64,000 nt of DNA from Treponema sp. (lineage in GTDB: Bacteria; Spirochaetota; Spirochaetia; Treponematales; Treponemataceae), in contig JAILEY010000057.1 of NCBI GenBank assembly GCA_024687165.1, positions 25,102-89,101 of the forward strand. Reading direction: 5' to 3'. The notes under the pieces were generated by a model, which did no database searches, was not told the DNA's origin, and saw nothing but the letters and a program-made list of their open reading frames with translations. Made by a program: the position numbers and the translations under genes. The stretch's first letter is position 1; each line of letters begins with the position of its first letter. Below, piece by piece: positions 28,996 through 38,446 of this stretch.

Positions 28996-29893
28996 GGCTT
29001 TGAACAGTTTGAAAATGCTTCGTTTATTGTTTTTTTTGTTCATACAGATTATATTTATTTTCATGTTTGGATTGTTTTTTAAGAAAAGTTTTTTTGGAAT
29101 ATGGGATAATCTGTTTTTTGTAATAATTTCAAATTTTATCATGCTGATTGGATTTGCTGCAGCTGTATTTGCCGGTCTTTCTCAGGTTTTTCTCCCTTCC
29201 GGAGGTGGATTTTATGTTTTTCGTGCGTTGCTTGAACTTTTAGCCTCAGTTATTGCTGGAATTGTCCTTTTTTCTTATTCAACATGTGCAAAAAAAATAG
29301 CCTTATTTGAAACTCCCAGATATGATGACTTATTCCACGGATTATTAAATCATTCTAAAACTGGAGCTTTATTCGGCCTTTTTGTGGGTATAATAATCGA
29401 AATTCTTAAGGTTGCAGTTCCTTTTTATTTAAAAATGTGGCGAAATAACCGCGGAACTCCGATTGAAAGTGTGGCTTTTATTGTTCTTGTGATAATTTTC
29501 TGGGTTTGTGTTACTCTTTTGCTTTCTGTTCAGTATTTTTATGCAGTTTATTCATTGATGGGAAACAATTTTAAGAAATGTTTTAAAAAATGTCTGATAC
29601 TTTTTTTTGACAATATGGGATTTTCTGTAAAAATGCTTTTTCTTAATCTTTTTAACCTGCTGATTTCTATTCCGTTTATGTTTGTTATACCGGGAATTGC
29701 TGCAGTTTTACAGACTCAGGTTTGTGCATTTAAGGTCCTCTTGTATAAGTATGACTGGCTTGAAGTAAATCCAGAGCTTTCAGTAAAGGAACGAAAAATG
29801 GTTCCGTGGGGACAACTTTTGCAGAAAGAACGAAAATTAATCGGGATTCGTTCTTTGAAATCGTTCTTTTTCCCGTGGAGAGATACGAATTAA
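28973..29893 (+). CDS. Polytopic membrane protein of unknown function
   Basis: Several hydrophobic segments; divergent from marR; assigned GTG start overlaps the promoter region, so the true start may be downstream. Confidence 0.65.
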   Translation: MKKTVRVKALNSLKMLRLLFFLFIQIIFIFMFGLFFKKSFFGIWDNLFFVIISNFIMLIGFAAAVFAGLSQVFLPSGGGFYVFRALLELLASVIAGIVLFSYSTCAKKIALFETPRYDDLFHGLLNHSKTGALFGLFVGIIIEILKVAVPFYLKMWRNNRGTPIESVAFIVLVIIFWVCVTLLLSVQYFYAVYSLMGNNFKKCFKKCLILFFDNMGFSVKMLFLNLFNLLISIPFMFVIPGIAAVLQTQVCAFKVLLYKYDWLEVNPELSVKERKMVPWGQLLQKERKLIGIRSLKSFFFPWRDTN

Positions 29894-29993
29894 GTATAAA
29901 TTAGGATTTTCTTGTTAAAAAAAAATTCTTGACAAAAAACCGCAAAGAATGCAAAATATTACATAAATTATCAATGAAAGTATGGGGTTTGTC

Positions 29994-30635
29994 ATGAATG
30001 ACGATATTCTTACAATAGAAGAAGTTGCAGCTTATTTAAGAGTAAGTGAACGCACTGTATATGATTGGGCTCAGAAAGGTGAGATTCCAAGCGGAAAAAT
30101 TGGTACAGTCTGGAGATTTAAGAAATCAGAGATTGAAAACTGGGTTAATCAGCGCCTCTCATCATCAAAACCGGCTGACGATATTATTGTTCAGGTTAAA
30201 AATATTCTTTCTCCAGAAAGAATTGTGTTTTTGAATCATCAGACAAAGCATGATGCTCTTGTTGAACTTGCTCAGAACCTTTCTACGGCTCCTCAGATTA
30301 AAGATGCAAAAGAGCTTGAAGTAGAAATTCTTAAGCGTGAAGAGCTTATGTCTACCTCTTTGGGACGCGGACTTGCAATTCCTCATGTTCGTCTTTCAAG
30401 CGTTACGGATCTTGTAATGTCAGTTGGAATTTCAAAATGTGAAATTATCGACTTTGCCCCGATTGATGATCAGCCTGTTCAGATTCTTTTTATGATTGCA
30501 GCGGCATTTAATCAGCACAGTTATTATCTTAAGACTCTTTCTTTCTTTAGTTCAAAGCTTAAGGAAGAGGGACTTATGGAAAAGCTTGTAAATGCAAAAG
30601 ATGCAATGGAAGCTTATAATCTTTTGATAAAGTAA
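29994..30635 (+). CDS. Excisionase-type helix-turn-helix domain fused to a PTS EIIA (PtsN-like) domain
   Basis: DILTIEEVAAYLRVSERTVYDWAQKGEIPSGKIGTVWRFKKSEIENW HTH; EIIA motif GRGLAIPHVRLSSVTDLVMSVGI with the phospho-acceptor His context. Confidence 0.88.
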   Translation: MNDDILTIEEVAAYLRVSERTVYDWAQKGEIPSGKIGTVWRFKKSEIENWVNQRLSSSKPADDIIVQVKNILSPERIVFLNHQTKHDALVELAQNLSTAPQIKDAKELEVEILKREELMSTSLGRGLAIPHVRLSSVTDLVMSVGISKCEIIDFAPIDDQPVQILFMIAAAFNQHSYYLKTLSFFSSKLKEEGLMEKLVNAKDAMEAYNLLIK

Positions 30636-30674
30636 TTAAATTTCTGTTGATTTTTGTCATGCAGAATGATTTTG

Positions 30675-30705
30675 CACCGGTACTGAAGCAGATTTAGTAT
30701 CGGTG
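30675..30705. other. Inverted repeat between convergent genes
   Basis: CACCGGTACT (30675-30684) / AGTATCGGTG (30696-30705); no clear T tract on either strand. Confidence 0.4.
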
Positions 30706-30725
30706 TGAAAATTAATGAGACATAA

Positions 30726-31871
30726 CTACGGAAGCATAACTGTAATCCAGTCTTTCTGGTCTTTTTGAGACTGATTTATTTTCCCCCATGAAATATCTTT
30801 TGCTGTAGTTTCCCCGATAAGATAATCTTTTCCATTTGCCTTAAAACAGAATCCTGGATGATCTGAAACGAGGCCTGCAACTGCGTGAGAATGTACAGCA
30901 CTCACAAACATTATTGCATCCTGATTTGCACACTGAAGCATTACCGCAAGCAGCATAGATCTGCTGTCACAGTCGCTGCCTCCGCCTAGAAGAATTGATG
31001 GCAATGAAGCAAAATCACTTGAAGACTTTTCGCGTTCATATTTAAAAGTTTGAGTCCATTCAAGAAGTTTTTGTGCATAATCTGTGTAATCACTGCAGTC
31101 TGAGGCAAGAGCTGATTCTGCATCAAAGGCAAATTGTCTCAGTCGTGAGCATGAATCTCGGAAAATCATTCTGTAGTATCTTGTCCAGGCTTCTTTCCAG
31201 TCATTTCTCTGCTGATAAAGTTTTAAGATGCTGTATTCTCTTTCAATTACGTATTCTGCAGCTTCCATGTCATTTGAAAAAAGCTTTGATTTAATTTCTT
31301 TTCCGTCGATTTCAGTCATTACTTCAACAGTTTTTTTTGAGGCAGGAAATGCATAGCTTGTAAAAAGGCCGCTTGTAAAATGACTTTCTACATCGATGTT
31401 TATGCTGTCTAACAGGCTTGTAATCGTGAGGCTGGAAAGATCTTTCTGTTCTTCCGGGCACCATGACGCAACTGTAATCATTTTTTTATTTTCAGGAATG
31501 ATAACAGTAACTGCAAATCCGGAAACATTTTTCCCCATGAGGTTCCCGCTGAACATTCCAAGTGACTGAATTCCGCCTCTCCAGGAAATTGTGTCAATGT
31601 CAGATTTTACACCAAGTTTTTTGAGTGTGTCGGAAAGTGCATCTTTTGTTGATTTAAAAGCTTTTGCTTCGTGGATTTTAATTATTGCAGTAACAGGAAC
31701 ACAGTCGCTTTCAAGCTGATATGAAGTTGTTCCGTTGTTTGCAACAAGCTTAAAACCTGATGGAATGTCTATGTTTACATTCTGTGAAAATCCTTCAAGT
31801 AAAGTTCTCTCTGCAAAAACAGTTGAAATTGAAATCAGTGCAGAAATAAAAATCAGATAAAATTTTTTCAT
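30726..31871 (-). CDS. Secreted protein with a transglutaminase-like Cys/His C-terminal region
   Basis: Signal peptide MKKFYLIFISALISISTVFA; GGGSDCDSRSMLLAVMLQ ... HSHAVAGLV; start at 31871 after AAGGA SD. Confidence 0.6.
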   Translation of the reverse strand: MKKFYLIFISALISISTVFAERTLLEGFSQNVNIDIPSGFKLVANNGTTSYQLESDCVPVTAIIKIHEAKAFKSTKDALSDTLKKLGVKSDIDTISWRGGIQSLGMFSGNLMGKNVSGFAVTVIIPENKKMITVASWCPEEQKDLSSLTITSLLDSINIDVESHFTSGLFTSYAFPASKKTVEVMTEIDGKEIKSKLFSNDMEAAEYVIEREYSILKLYQQRNDWKEAWTRYYRMIFRDSCSRLRQFAFDAESALASDCSDYTDYAQKLLEWTQTFKYEREKSSSDFASLPSILLGGGSDCDSRSMLLAVMLQCANQDAIMFVSAVHSHAVAGLVSDHPGFCFKANGKDYLIGETTAKDISWGKINQSQKDQKDWITVMLP

Positions 31872-31916
31872 AAAAAATCCTTTTGTAAAATATCTTTTGC
31901 TTAATAAAATCATAAT

Positions 31917-31945
31917 TTGAAAAAAAAGCAAATTATATATAAAAT
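31917..31945 (+). promoter_or_regulatory. Promoter of the pseudouridine synthase gene, no 5' leader
   Basis: TTGAAA (31917-31922) - 17 nt - TAAAAT (31940-31945), 9 nt before the ATG at 31955; no SD. Confidence 0.6.
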
Positions 31946-31954
31946 TATCGGTAC

Positions 31955-32617
31955 ATGAAGATTTTTACAATACTTTTTGAAAATGATGAAATCATATTGA
32001 TAAACAAAGAATCCGGAGTTTCGGTACAGGGTGGTGCCGGAATTTCTCATTCACTTGATCAGGATCTTTCGGTTCAGATGGGATATAAAATTTTTCTTGT
32101 TCATCGTCTGGATAAGGAAACGAGCGGAATCCTCATAGTTGCAAAATCATCTTCTGCTGCTGCAAAATGGACGAACTTAATTTCAACTGATGAAGTACAA
32201 AAGGAATATACTGCGTGGTGTTTTGGAAAGCCGGTGATAAAAGGCAAAGAAATGACATGCGGAACTTTATCAGGAACTATAGAGGCTCATGGCCGCACAC
32301 AAAAATCAATTACAAAATTTAAGGTTGTTGAGACAAGAAAATTTTCTGTGGAAACTGAAGACGGTATTAAGGAATTTGAACTTTCAAAGCTGCACCTTAC
32401 ACTTGGAACGGGACGAATGCACCAGATTAGAATTCAGCTTGCAAAGGCCGGCTGCCCGATTGTTGCAGATGATAAGCATGGAAATTTTAAATTGAATAAG
32501 CTTGCAAAAAAACTTGGAATGAAAAAACTTATGCTTGCATCTACAAGACTTATGATTCCGGTAAACGGTGAAACTCGTATTTTTGAGATTGATTTGCCGT
32601 CTCATTTTGTGGTTTAA
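31955..32617 (+). CDS. RluA-family pseudouridine synthase
   Basis: VHRLDKETSGILIVAKSS; GRMHQIRIQLAKAGCPIVADDKHG. Confidence 0.9.
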   Translation: MKIFTILFENDEIILINKESGVSVQGGAGISHSLDQDLSVQMGYKIFLVHRLDKETSGILIVAKSSSAAAKWTNLISTDEVQKEYTAWCFGKPVIKGKEMTCGTLSGTIEAHGRTQKSITKFKVVETRKFSVETEDGIKEFELSKLHLTLGTGRMHQIRIQLAKAGCPIVADDKHGNFKLNKLAKKLGMKKLMLASTRLMIPVNGETRIFEIDLPSHFVV

Positions 32618-32638
32618 TTTAAACGTGGGGATAAAAAA

Positions 32639-33940
32639 ATGAATATGGATGATGTTGTTCTCAGCGCTTATAAAAAAATGCAGGAAGAAGCTGAGGCTGA
32701 AAAAAAAACAGAAGAATTTAAACCAAAAGTTGTAAAGAAAGCTGTTTTTGAAAACCTGAGAAAAACTGTTGAAAAAAATAATCTTGAAGAAAAAAAGAAA
32801 CTTGATGAAAAAACAAAAACTCAGGCCGAACTTGCTGCAAGGACCGGCACCTGGTTTGAAAAACATTCTGCAACAACAGAAGATGTAAAGGAAGCTGCTA
32901 AAAATCTTACAAGCGGCGGACTTATAAAAATCCCTTCCCCAAAAACTGAAGAAGATTCTCTTTACAGGAGAGTCGCAAAATTTCTTGTAATTGTTGGAAT
33001 AGATGAAGCTGCAAAAATTCTTCCACATCTTACGGAAGAACAGACAGAGCGGATAATTCCTGAAATTGCTACGATTCAAAAAATTACTCCGGAAGAACGT
33101 GCTTCAATTCTTGAAGAATTTGAAGGTCTTGTTGAGCGAGCAAAATCTGAAGGTGGACTTGAGACAGCTCGTGTAATTCTTTCAAAAGCATACGGCTCAA
33201 AAAAAGCAGAAGATATCATCAATAAATCAGTGCTGATGCAGGACGGTAAGCCTTTTGAATTTCTTGCAGAAGCTAATGCGGAACGAATTAAAATTCTTAT
33301 TGAAGGTGAAAATGTCGGAGTTCAGTCGATTGTTCTTTCTCAGATTGAGCCTAAAAAAGCAGCTGCCGTAATCAATCTTATGGATACGGAAAATAAAAAA
33401 AATGTAATGCTTAGGCTTGCAAAAATGAAGCCTGTAAATCCTGAAGTTTTAATCGGGCTTGATAAAAGTCTGCATGATAAGTTGCTTACTCAGAATACGG
33501 AAAATACGCAGAATATGGACGGAAGAAATGTTCTTGCTCAGATTTTAAAGCGCATGAATCCTACTGCAGAAAATTCAATTATTAGAACCTTGAGTGATCA
33601 GGATCCGGAACTTGGTGAAGATTTGAGAAAACGTCTTTTTACGGAAGAAGATGTGATTGCAAGCGACAACAGATTTATTCAGAATTATCTTCATGACATG
33701 GATGATAAGGATATTGCAATTTTAATCGCAGGAAAAAATGAAGGATTCAGAAATAAAATTCTTTCAAATGTTTCAAAGAACCGCGCACAGATTATTCTTG
33801 ATGAAGAAAGCATGATTGAACATCTTACAAAAAGTGACAGCGAGAGAATGACTTCCATGTTCTATTCAGCATTAAGAAGAGCATGGGAAAAAGGCGATCT
33901 TAGAGTTGAAGGTCGTGATGAGGATGAAGTATACGTATGA
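32639..33940 (+). CDS. fliG: FliG-like flagellar switch protein paralog with charged N-terminal extension
   Basis: AAKILPHLTEEQTERIIPEIATI; C-terminal DKDIAILIAGKNEGFRNKILSNVSKNRAQIILDEE resembles the FliG C domain. Confidence 0.75.
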   Translation: MNMDDVVLSAYKKMQEEAEAEKKTEEFKPKVVKKAVFENLRKTVEKNNLEEKKKLDEKTKTQAELAARTGTWFEKHSATTEDVKEAAKNLTSGGLIKIPSPKTEEDSLYRRVAKFLVIVGIDEAAKILPHLTEEQTERIIPEIATIQKITPEERASILEEFEGLVERAKSEGGLETARVILSKAYGSKKAEDIINKSVLMQDGKPFEFLAEANAERIKILIEGENVGVQSIVLSQIEPKKAAAVINLMDTENKKNVMLRLAKMKPVNPEVLIGLDKSLHDKLLTQNTENTQNMDGRNVLAQILKRMNPTAENSIIRTLSDQDPELGEDLRKRLFTEEDVIASDNRFIQNYLHDMDDKDIAILIAGKNEGFRNKILSNVSKNRAQIILDEESMIEHLTKSDSERMTSMFYSALRRAWEKGDLRVEGRDEDEVYV

Positions 33941-36936
33941 AAAAAGGTGATCTTTATAAAGGGTTCAGAGTTTTAGAAACTATAAAAATTCAGGATTTTG
34001 AAGCAACTGGAATTTTTCTTAAGAATGAAAAAAGCGGACTTGAAGTATTTCATGTAAATAACAGTGATGAAGAAAATCTTTTTGCATTTGCATTTCGTAC
34101 TCCGCCGCAGGACAGTACAGGAGTTGCTCACGTTCTTGAGCACAGCGTTTTGTGTGGATCAAAAAAATATCCTGCAAAGGATCCGTTTCTTCAGCTTACA
34201 AATCAGAGTGTAAACACATATCTTAATGCATTTACATCATCAGACAGAACTGTGTTTCCTGCAAGTTCACTTATTAAAAAAGATTATTTTAATCTGATGT
34301 CAGTGTATGCAGATGCAGTTTTCTTTCCGCTGTTGAAAAAAGAAATCTTTTTACAGGAATGCTGGCGTATTGAAGATAAAAAAATTCAGGGCGTAGTTTT
34401 CAATGAGATGAAAGGAAATTATGCTTCTTTTACATCTGTAGCAGGTGACGCAATTCTGGATTCTGTGTCGGGCGGAACTTGTTATGCTTTTGATTCAGGT
34501 GGAGATCCTCTTGTAATTCCGGAGCTTACTCATGAAAAATTAAAAGCATTTCATAAAAAACATTACTGCACGAACAATTGTCTCGTATTTTTGTATGGGA
34601 ATATTCCGACTGAAGAACAGCTTGATTTTCTTGATGAGAATGTTATTTCAAAAGTTTCTTCTTTCGGAAAACGTGTTTCTGTTGCTGCTTTGCCGTCTCC
34701 AGCTAAACCGAAAAAAAATATTCACTCTTTTGGTCCGGAAGAAAGTGATGATTCAGAAGATTCAAAACCAAGCATCGCGCTTACCTGGCAGATTTTAGAT
34801 GCTGTAAAATCAGATAATATTGCGCTTGAATCAATAGAGCTTATGTTTATTTGTGAGCTTTTGTTTGGTCACGACTGTGCTCCTGTTTCAAAAGTTCTTC
34901 TTAAAAAGTTTCCGGGTGCAAGTCTTTTTCCTGGTTCTGGCGCAAATGTTTATGCAAGATTTTATTCAGTAACGCTTGGATTAAGAAATATTGATGAATC
35001 AAAAAAGAATGAATTTATAGATATTGTTTCGCAGACTTTAAAATCTCTTTGTAAAAATGGTATTGATCAGGATGATATTGAGCGTACATTTATGAGCTTT
35101 GATTTTGCAAACCGTGAAATAAAAAGAAGCCCTGATCACGGACCTTATGCAATCGTACTTTTAAAAAGAGTTTTAAGAGCCTGGACTTACGAAAAATCTC
35201 CGTGGGAATGTATATTCTTTAAAAAATATTCTGACAAAATCAAAGAGAATATAAAAAATATTCCAGGATATTTAGAGTCTCTGATAAAAAAGTATTTTGT
35301 TGAAAATGATAATTACAGCGTCGTTTCTGTTGTTCAGTCAAAAGAGTGGAGCAGAAAACGCGATGCACAGGAAAGAAAACTCATCAGAAAAATTCTTCAG
35401 TCTGAAAATAAAAATGTATTTGATGCTGATTTAAAAAGGATGATTGATTTTCAGAATAATGCTGATTCAAAAAAAGTCATTGATTTAATTCCGCATCTTG
35501 AATTTAAGGATCTCAAGGAAAGGTATGAAAAAATAAAAACAGATTATGCTGAAATAAACGGCCTTCCGTTTTATATAAACAAAGAACCGACAAACGGAAT
35601 TGTGTATGCCAATATTTCATTTCCCGCTGATATTCTTAAGGCTGAGGATTATAAGTATCTTCCGCTGCTTGAGTCAACGGTTTGTGACATGAGCTGGGGC
35701 TCTCTTTCCTGGGATAAGGCTGCGGCAATTGCTGAAAAATTAACCGGCGGATTCGGGGCATTTACAAGAACGGCAAAAGTTCCTTCAGTGTTAAATAAAG
35801 AAATTAAAAAAAATCCTGCTGTTGTTGGAAGAGACTGGTTTGTAATTTATTTTAAATTTCTTGCTGAAAATTCAGAAAAGGTTTTTGATTTTATTGGTGA
35901 TTGGCTGTCTTCGGTAGATTTCAATGATAAAAAACGTTTGAGAACAATAATTAATGATGTCTGTAAAAATGCAGCAACTTCTGTAGTTCACTCTGCGGCG
36001 TCTTATGCAAGAATAAGGTCTCAGTCAACATTAAACAGGGAGAATGCAGTCCTGGAAATTGTTACCGGTTTAAAATCAGTTTTTAATCTGAATGAAATAA
36101 AAAAAGCAAATGTAAATGATCTTATAAAAAATCTTGAGAGGATTTTTAATTCGCTAAAAAAAGGCGGGGCTGTTCTTCATGTAACTTCTGATGCGGACGG
36201 AATAGAAGAAAGTAAAAAATATTTTGAACGTCTTGTAAAAAAACTGAAGCTTTCTGCTCCAAAGAAAAAGCTTTCTCAAAAAGATTCTGATTTTTATCTG
36301 CAGACTGAAATCAACAGCGGTCGTAAAAAAGTCAGCAGGAAAGATTGTTTTGTTGATGAAGTCTTTACAATTCCTGGAAGTGTAGGATTTTCTTCATGTA
36401 CTGTTTCAAGCGCAGGGTATAATACAAAAGAATCTATGGCAGATAATGTTCTTGCTCATTTTTTAAGGACATCTGATTTGTGGAAGCAGATAAGAACTCT
36501 TGGCGGGGCTTATGGAGTTTATCTTTCTACGTACAGCGATGTTGAGGCAACTTCTTTTTTAACCTACAGAGATCCTAAACCGATGGAATCTCTTGAGTTT
36601 TTTGAAAGATTCAGAAAGGAGCTTGCGAACAGAAAATTTACACTTGAGGAAGTTCAAAAAGCTATTGCCGGAGTTTATTCCGATGAAATAGAACCTTTTA
36701 CTCCCGTAATGCGCGGTGCAACAGGATATCTGCGGGAACTGTATGCTCATGTAAAAGATCAGGATAAAAGGCGCATGAAGTTTCTGCTTTCACTTACAAC
36801 AGATGACATTGAAAAATCTGCACAAAGATATTCAAAGGCTTGTGAACTTGGAAAAAAGGTTTTGATCTGCGGAAAATCTATTGTGGATGATAAAATTATT
36901 CAAAATAGTAGAATAATAATTGAAATACCATTATAA
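33937..36936 (+). CDS. M16C-family zinc metallopeptidase (presequence protease/falcilysin type)
   Basis: TGVAHVLEHSVLCGSKKYPAKDPF (HxxEH) and ~1000 aa length. Confidence 0.92.
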   Translation: MKKGDLYKGFRVLETIKIQDFEATGIFLKNEKSGLEVFHVNNSDEENLFAFAFRTPPQDSTGVAHVLEHSVLCGSKKYPAKDPFLQLTNQSVNTYLNAFTSSDRTVFPASSLIKKDYFNLMSVYADAVFFPLLKKEIFLQECWRIEDKKIQGVVFNEMKGNYASFTSVAGDAILDSVSGGTCYAFDSGGDPLVIPELTHEKLKAFHKKHYCTNNCLVFLYGNIPTEEQLDFLDENVISKVSSFGKRVSVAALPSPAKPKKNIHSFGPEESDDSEDSKPSIALTWQILDAVKSDNIALESIELMFICELLFGHDCAPVSKVLLKKFPGASLFPGSGANVYARFYSVTLGLRNIDESKKNEFIDIVSQTLKSLCKNGIDQDDIERTFMSFDFANREIKRSPDHGPYAIVLLKRVLRAWTYEKSPWECIFFKKYSDKIKENIKNIPGYLESLIKKYFVENDNYSVVSVVQSKEWSRKRDAQERKLIRKILQSENKNVFDADLKRMIDFQNNADSKKVIDLIPHLEFKDLKERYEKIKTDYAEINGLPFYINKEPTNGIVYANISFPADILKAEDYKYLPLLESTVCDMSWGSLSWDKAAAIAEKLTGGFGAFTRTAKVPSVLNKEIKKNPAVVGRDWFVIYFKFLAENSEKVFDFIGDWLSSVDFNDKKRLRTIINDVCKNAATSVVHSAASYARIRSQSTLNRENAVLEIVTGLKSVFNLNEIKKANVNDLIKNLERIFNSLKKGGAVLHVTSDADGIEESKKYFERLVKKLKLSAPKKKLSQKDSDFYLQTEINSGRKKVSRKDCFVDEVFTIPGSVGFSSCTVSSAGYNTKESMADNVLAHFLRTSDLWKQIRTLGGAYGVYLSTYSDVEATSFLTYRDPKPMESLEFFERFRKELANRKFTLEEVQKAIAGVYSDEIEPFTPVMRGATGYLRELYAHVKDQDKRRMKFLLSLTTDDIEKSAQRYSKACELGKKVLICGKSIVDDKIIQNSRIIIEIPL

Positions 36937-36978
36937 TTTTTTTAACGATTTTGCTATTGTTTCAGAGAGGTTTAACAA

Positions 36979-37200
36979 ATGGCTAAAAAAGAGAACTTTG
37001 AAGAATTGGCTAAGCTTACACGACAGCTTGTTTCTGATGTTCAGGGCGCTCCATTCCCTGGAAATTTTGAACCTGAGTTGTATTCAATCTGGTACGAACA
37101 CGTTCAGCGTGGTGCTCAGAATTGTTTTGAATATCTTGACGAAAATTTCCCTCTTGATAATTCTGAATTCAAGGATTCTTTGAAGAAAATGTTTAAATAA
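36979..37200 (+). CDS. Small conserved-looking protein (73 aa) of unknown function
   Basis: SD AGAGAGG upstream of the ATG; isolated between two larger genes; acidic helical composition. Confidence 0.65.
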   Translation: MAKKENFEELAKLTRQLVSDVQGAPFPGNFEPELYSIWYEHVQRGAQNCFEYLDENFPLDNSEFKDSLKKMFK

Positions 37201-37259
37201 ACACATTTTCCTGCCGAAAATAAGAAAGATAAGTTTTATTGTTTTTGGTGGGATATGTT

Positions 37260-38441
37260 ATGAATTCAAAAAAGATACGCCGGAATGAAAAGTTTAAATT
37301 AAACGGTTCCAGTAAAAAAAGTGGATTTGATAGATGGCGTCTTGTAACGAACGGTGTAAATTTTGTTACAGGTGAGGAAAAAACTTTTTTTATTGAGTTC
37401 TATGTTGTAAATCCTTCCAGATCCCCGGATGAGCCTGTTCTGGGTTTTAAAAACCGCTACAATAAAACAGTTTCAGATCTTCAGTATGTTCTTGCAAATT
37501 CTGAAGCAGCTAAAAGTCTTACTTCACAGGTTTTTGTTTCTCCTTCATTTTTTATGGTTAGAGCTGGAGTTCTTTCCTCTGGTGCAAGACATATGAATTC
37601 GTATTATCCATGTTCAGCCGTGGATTTTGAATCAAAAGAATACATCCTTTCACTCGATGAAAAAAAATATACAAATATTGTTCTATCAGATTCTTATACG
37701 GCAGGATCAATTGAGGTTACAGAAAAAGACCTGATTGATAATCCTGAGTTCATGTGTAATTCCGGAAAAATTTCCTGGAACCTTCAGTTTGAAAAAAGCA
37801 TTTCATTTTCTTCAGACTGCATATGTAAAAATGTTAACTGGGCTGTGCTTGGCGGACATACAGATTTTTCAGGAACGATAATTTATAACGGTGAAGAGTT
37901 TTCTGTAATCCCTAAAAAATCTTTCGGCTATTATGACAAGAACTGGGGTAAAGATTTTATAAGTCCGTTTTTTCACATCAGTTCTTCAAGCATTACCAGC
38001 GTGATTTCCGGAAAACTCATGGAAAAGTCAGCGGTAATTGCACAGGGAGAATATAACGGTAAACTTTGCATTCTTATTGATCTTGATGGTGAAATTGTAG
38101 AATTCAATGCGGCAAGAAAAAAAAATTACAAGGTCTCCTTTGATTTTCTTGAGGTACCTGTTGATGAAGGTGCTAATCAGAAAGTCCACTGGACCGTCAG
38201 TGTTCAGAATAAAAAATATGTTGCAGATATAGACATTTACTGTAATGCAAAAGATATGTTCCTTCGTGATTATGAAAGTCCTGAAGGTGGCAGAAAAATC
38301 CTGAAGGTACTTGGAAGCGGAAGTGGAAATGGCACATTAAAGCTTTACAAGATGCATAAAAAAGCCCTTGAACTTATTGAGCAGGCAAAGATTACAAAGT
38401 GCGTCTGTGAATATGGAAATCTTGAGTATCCGGAACAGTAG
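37260..38441 (+). CDS. Tocopherol cyclase-like protein
   Basis: FDRWRLVTNG..., NWAVLGGHTDFSGTIIYNGEEFSVIPKKSFGYYDKNWGKDF resembles tocopherol cyclase-like domains; start at 37260 after GGTGGG SD. Confidence 0.5.
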   Translation: MNSKKIRRNEKFKLNGSSKKSGFDRWRLVTNGVNFVTGEEKTFFIEFYVVNPSRSPDEPVLGFKNRYNKTVSDLQYVLANSEAAKSLTSQVFVSPSFFMVRAGVLSSGARHMNSYYPCSAVDFESKEYILSLDEKKYTNIVLSDSYTAGSIEVTEKDLIDNPEFMCNSGKISWNLQFEKSISFSSDCICKNVNWAVLGGHTDFSGTIIYNGEEFSVIPKKSFGYYDKNWGKDFISPFFHISSSSITSVISGKLMEKSAVIAQGEYNGKLCILIDLDGEIVEFNAARKKNYKVSFDFLEVPVDEGANQKVHWTVSVQNKKYVADIDIYCNAKDMFLRDYESPEGGRKILKVLGSGSGNGTLKLYKMHKKALELIEQAKITKCVCEYGNLEYPEQ

Positions 38442-38446
38442 GCAGA

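Noticed and set aside
30660-30720. Inverted repeat between convergent genes considered as a bidirectional terminator
   Set aside because: Stem is good but neither strand has a U tract at the expected side; kept only as an uncharacterised hairpin.
32384-33079. 231-aa antisense ORF rich in Phe/Cys/Ser
   Set aside because: Reverse complement of Lys/Glu-rich codons in the FliG-like gene; not a plausible protein.
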